10,934 nucleotides of DNA, from the NCBI GenBank assembly GCA_046155225.1, contig JBJXED010000012.1, forward strand, positions 1 to 10,934. The letters run 5' to 3'. The DNA comes from JAKFVA01 sp046155225 (GTDB lineage Bacteria; Pseudomonadota; Gammaproteobacteria; Burkholderiales; Burkholderiaceae_C). Below the pieces are notes generated by a model that saw only the letters and a list, made by a program, of their open reading frames with translations, searched no databases and had not been told where the DNA came from. Position numbers and translations under genes: made by a program. Position 1 is the first letter of the stretch. Every line of letters starts with the position of its first letter. Below are positions 7,601 through 10,934 of this stretch, in pieces.

Positions 7601-7835
7601 CCTGGCGCTGGCCAGTGGCGCGGGGGCCGAGAGCCGCCAGCAAATCGGCTGGGTGATTGTGGGCGGCATGAGCCTGGGCACACTGCTGACGCTGTTTGTG
7701 GTGCCGACGATGTACACCCTGTTTGCGCGCAAATCGGTGCCCGGGCCGATCGTCGCTGCGGAGGATGCGCCTGCGGATGCGCTGCCAGGCCAGCCCAACT
7801 CAGCCGAGCACGATGCGGTGATTCCCGCGAAATAA
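4677..7835 (+). CDS. RND multidrug efflux permease (HAE-1 family)
   Basis: This 1052-residue protein is an AcrB/MexB-type proton-driven trimeric pump of the inner membrane. It has the usual plan: a first transmembrane helix after ISVRRPVFATVL, a large periplasmic loop (about 35-335), helices 2-6 (about 335-490), a cytoplasmic linker and helix 7 (about 535-555), a second periplasmic loop, and helices 8-12 (about 865-1025). The proton-relay residues are all present: Asp400 and Asp401 in IGLVVDDAIVVLENI (AcrB D407/D408), Lys928 in GLITKHGILIVEFAN (K940), and Arg958 and Thr965 in QRLRPILMTTGA (R971/T978). The length and an intact frame to TAA at 7833 indicate a working gene. Substrates cannot be read from the sequence. 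It forms an operon with the adaptor; no TolC/OprM-type gene is in the window, so a channel from elsewhere is presumably used. Confidence 0.96.
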   Translation: MQLPEISVRRPVFATVLSLLILLIGYVSFAGLNVREYPKIDEPVVTVDTRFAGASSEVMESQITKVLEDSLAGIEGVDVISSISRQEQSQITVRFSLARDPDSAAADVRDKVSRVRQRLPQEIDEPVIAKVEADATPVIFLALSSDTHNALQLTDMANRLIKPVLQTAPGAADVRIFGERRFAMRIWIDADRLAAYSLTTQDVEDALRRNNLEVPAGRIESSQREFNVTALTDLQKPEQFEQVIIRTVNGQPIRILDVARVQEAAQTERTSVNFNGRDAIALGVIRQSTANPLDLSNGVRKLLGKIRQDLPPGVEVTVANDNSVFIDRSIKAVYTTILEAVALVALVIFVFLRTVRASLIPLVTIPVSLIGAFALMALAGFTINSLTLLALVLAIGLVVDDAIVVLENIYRHIEEGMEPLQAAIVGSKEIGFAVVCMTLTLAAVYAPLAFSPGRTGRLFTEFALALAGAVIVSGFVALTLSPMMCSKLLKHNTKPSWFDRTMGRTLDGITRGYAAALGWSLGSLRVGGVTLSRRWGVVAVMVGSGVLVATMLSNIKSELAPLEDRGVILTVINGPDGATLDYTYRNAQAVADIGRQYKEFDRVFIVIGNPTVAQGNVFLRALPWEERSRSMLDIAREISPKIGSLPGVSAFPITPPSLGQGFRERPVNFVILTSDSYANLAGVVREFQNELAKNPGFVQVDTDLRLNKPEITLEVNRERAADAGVSVEAVARAVETMLGGRNVTRYKREGEQYDVVVQTASKGRDTPDDIEKIFVRGTKNNVQTLVPLSSLVKVNEVVVPRELNHFAQRRSASITANLAPTYALGEALDFMDATAKKVLKPGYATDLNGSSREFKSSSGSLALVFAMALVFIFLVLAAQFESFIDPFIIMLSVPLSIAGALIALRWTGGTLNVFSQIGLITLVGLITKHGILIVEFANQLRIKGMDMQQAVLQSATQRLRPILMTTGAMVLGALPLALASGAGAESRQQIGWVIVGGMSLGTLLTLFVVPTMYTLFARKSVPGPIVAAEDAPADALPGQPNSAEHDAVIPAK

Positions 7836-7840
7836 GCGGG
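7824..7840. terminator. Weak hairpin at the convergent RND/moeA junction
   Basis: CCCGC (7824-7828) and GCGGG (7836-7840) form a 5-bp GC stem around a 7-nt loop that contains the RND stop codon. The right arm abuts the moeA stop at 7841-7843. There is no T-run on either strand, so it is not a standard intrinsic terminator. It may be a weak bidirectional pause or chance. Confidence 0.2.
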
Positions 7841-9229
<1,389 letters not shown>

Positions 9230-9249
9230 GCCAGGGCCATCACCGCGCA

Positions 9250-9870
9250 TCAGCCTTCGAGCGTACGCAGCTCGGCCAGGGTGTTGGCATTGGCAAAAGC
9301 TTGCGCGTCGTCGCCCGGCGCATCGAACGGCACCAGCGCCACGCGGTGCTGCGCGGTCCACAAGTCGATCTTGCGGCCGCCGCCGTGCGTGAAGGCCACC
9401 AGGCTCTCCAGCAGTTCGGCGCGCAGCAGGCAAAACACGGGCTGCGGGCGCAGGCTGACGCTGCCATCGGCGTTGGTCTCGGGTGCGCTGGGCATGGCGA
9501 TGTCGGCGTCCTGCGCTTCAAGCGCTTGCAGCAGGCGCGCAGCCAAATCCAGCGGAAACAGCGGCGTGTCGCACGGCACGGTGAGCAAGTAGGGCGTTTC
9601 GCAGCGCTCCAGCCCGGTCATGAAGCCGGCCAAAGGGCCGGCGTAGTCGCTGAGCGAATCGGGCCAGACCGGCGCGCCAAACGACTCGTAGGCCGACAGG
9701 TTGCGGTTGGCATTGACCATCACGTTGCCCACCTGCAACTGCAAGCGCAGCAAGGTGTGCAGCGCCAGCGGCGTGCCGTTGAAATTTTGCAGGCCCTTGT
9801 CGGCCCCGCCCATGCGCGCGCCGCGCCCGCCTGCGAGCACGATGCCGGTGATGTCTTGGGTAGGGGTCAT
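9250..9870 (-). CDS. mobA: Molybdenum cofactor guanylyltransferase MobA
   Basis: MobA transfers GMP from GTP to Mo-molybdopterin, forming the guanine dinucleotide cofactor used by DMSO-reductase-family enzymes such as respiratory nitrate reductase and formate dehydrogenase. The 206-residue protein is near the usual length (E. coli 194). The nucleotide-binding loop LAGGRGARMGGADKGL is at residues 12-27. It is followed by VNANRN (52-57), DSLSDYAGPLAG (71-82) and TVPCDTPLFP, with the probable metal ligand Asp101. The ATG at 9870 is preceded by GGTGG 7 nt upstream, and the stop of moaA lies 3 bp before the start. The TGA stop (9252-9250) touches a possible moeA start. The context with moaA and moeA confirms the molybdenum-cofactor role over other sugar-nucleotide transferases with this fold. 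Confidence 0.95.
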   Translation of the reverse strand: MTPTQDITGIVLAGGRGARMGGADKGLQNFNGTPLALHTLLRLQLQVGNVMVNANRNLSAYESFGAPVWPDSLSDYAGPLAGFMTGLERCETPYLLTVPCDTPLFPLDLAARLLQALEAQDADIAMPSAPETNADGSVSLRPQPVFCLLRAELLESLVAFTHGGGRKIDLWTAQHRVALVPFDAPGDDAQAFANANTLAELRTLEG

Positions 9871-9873
9871 AGA

Positions 9874-10934
9874 CTAGCCACCGATGTAACTCATCTCGAC
9901 GCGTTTGGCCCCGCTTATGGCTTGGGTGTCGGGTGCCATGCTCGCGCGCAATTCGGAATAGCGGTCAGTGCGGCCTTGCCAAATATGGCCAATCGCCGAG
10001 GCCAAGTCGGCATCACTCGCGCCGGAGCGCAGCAGCGTGCGCAAGTCATGCCCCTGCGTGGCAAACAGGCACAAATAGAGTTGGCCTTCGGTGGACAGGC
10101 GGGCGCGGTTGCAATCCTGGCAAAAGGCCTGCGTGACGCTGCTGATGACGCCGACCTCGCCCAGCGCCGCGTCGTGCTGGCCATCAGCCCCGGCATAGCC
10201 CCAACGCGCGGCGGTTTCGCCCGGCGCAGAAGGCTCCAGTGGCACCAGGGGCAACTCGGCCTGCAGCAGTTCAATGACCTCAGCCGACGGCAGCACCTCG
10301 TCCATGCGCCAGCCGTTGGTGGCACCCACGTCCATGTATTCAATAAAGCGCAGCACCACGCCCGTGCCCCTGAAATGCCGCGCCATCGGCACAATTTCAT
10401 GCGCGTTGGTGCCGCGCTTGACGACCATGTTGACCTTGATGCCGCCACCGGAGGGCGCTCCGGCACCGAGCCCGGCGCGTTGCGCCGCTTCAATACCGGC
10501 CAGCACCTTGGCCACCGGAAAGTCCACGTCGTTCATCTGGCGGAACACGGCGTCATCCAGCCCGTCAAGACTGACGGTGACGCGCTGCAAACCCGCGTCT
10601 TTCAAGGCCTGGGCTTTTTGCGCCAGGATCGAGCCGTTGGTGGTGAGCGTCAGGTCCAGCGGCTGGCCGTCTGGCGTACGCAAGGCAGCCAGTTGCGCAA
10701 TCAAAATCTCGATGTTTTTGCGCAGCAATGGCTCGCCGCCGGTCAGGCGGATTTTGCGCACACCGTGGGCCACAAACTGGCGCGCCAGCCGGGTGATCTC
10801 CTCAAAACTCAGCAGTGCGCCCTGCGGCAAAAACGCGTAGTCTTTGTCAAACACTTCCTTGGGCATGCAATAGCTGCAGCGGAAATTGCAGCGGTCGGTC
10901 ACGCTGATGCGCAAGTCGCGCAAGGGGCGCTGCA
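9874..10934 (-). CDS. moaA: GTP 3',8-cyclase MoaA (5' end outside window)
   Basis: MoaA is a radical-SAM enzyme that rearranges GTP to 3',8-cyclo-7,8-dihydro-GTP, the first step of molybdopterin synthesis, working with MoaC in the cytoplasm. The open frame continues through the right edge, where the residues before LRDLRISVTDR read QRP, so the true start lies outside; a TTG at 10923 is internal. The N-terminal cluster motif CNFRCSYC (CX3CX2C, 10890-10867) binds the SAM-linked 4Fe-4S cluster. KIRLTGGEPLLR and VSLDGLD are typical barrel motifs. The second cluster motif CX2CX13C is present (cysteine codons at 10122-10120, 10113-10111 and 10071-10069). The protein ends in the conserved Gly-Gly (MSYIGG) needed for activity. 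About 353 codons are visible and family members run 320-380, so roughly 10-25 residues are probably missing. It is the first of the three visible genes of the operon. Confidence 0.97.
   Translation of the reverse strand, partial: QRPLRDLRISVTDRCNFRCSYCMPKEVFDKDYAFLPQGALLSFEEITRLARQFVAHGVRKIRLTGGEPLLRKNIEILIAQLAALRTPDGQPLDLTLTTNGSILAQKAQALKDAGLQRVTVSLDGLDDAVFRQMNDVDFPVAKVLAGIEAAQRAGLGAGAPSGGGIKVNMVVKRGTNAHEIVPMARHFRGTGVVLRFIEYMDVGATNGWRMDEVLPSAEVIELLQAELPLVPLEPSAPGETAARWGYAGADGQHDAALGEVGVISSVTQAFCQDCNRARLSTEGQLYLCLFATQGHDLRTLLRSGASDADLASAIGHIWQGRTDRYSELRASMAPDTQAISGAKRVEMSYIGG

Overview
The window is GC-rich, densely coded chromosomal DNA from a proteobacterium. Protein sequences, gene order and a short low-GC palindrome inside moeA suggest a betaproteobacterium of the Comamonadaceae (Rhodoferax/Polaromonas/Acidovorax relatives). 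That placement is an inference from memory of these families; no search was run. Nine protein genes fill almost every base, and the largest gap between genes is 108 bp. I see no tRNA, rRNA, CRISPR array, transposase, phage gene or integration site.

Left block (1-2086, minus strand): gloB (hydroxyacylglutathione hydrolase, glyoxalase II) is followed by mltD (membrane-bound lytic murein transglycosylase D, a lipoprotein). The stop of gloB and the start of mltD overlap in ATGA, and mltD runs off the left edge. Middle block (2085-7835, plus strand): a YafS-like methyltransferase-fold protein starts divergently from gloB, and the two start codons share the four bases CATG. Next come rnhA (RNase HI), overlapping the methyltransferase gene by 14-26 bp, then a 108-bp gap, then a two-gene RND efflux operon (periplasmic adaptor and inner-membrane pump) with no outer-membrane channel gene. 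Right block (7841-10934, minus strand): moaA-mobA-moeA, a compact molybdenum-cofactor operon whose moaA start lies beyond the right edge. It converges on the RND pump gene with a 5-bp gap.

The genes fall into three jobs: housekeeping (methylglyoxal detoxification, cell-wall turnover, removal of RNA from RNA:DNA hybrids), drug or solute export, and molybdopterin cofactor synthesis (MoaA makes the first pterin intermediate, MoeA inserts molybdate, MobA attaches GMP). The mltD-gloB-yafS-rnhA neighbourhood also exists in E. coli, so the left half is an old syntenic block and not an accessory island.

I did not find evidence of an undescribed defence or mobile system. The observations most worth a second look are: (1) a low-GC imperfect palindrome that adds about 26 in-frame residues to MoeA just before its conserved GLPGNP motif and looks like a dispersed family repeat; (2) the shared-start gloB/yafS divergent junction, where a perfect TATAAT inside the yafS-like gene would give gloB a leader of only about 4 nt; and (3) the YafS-like protein, which keeps the second half of a methyltransferase fold but lacks a recognisable glycine-rich SAM-binding motif.
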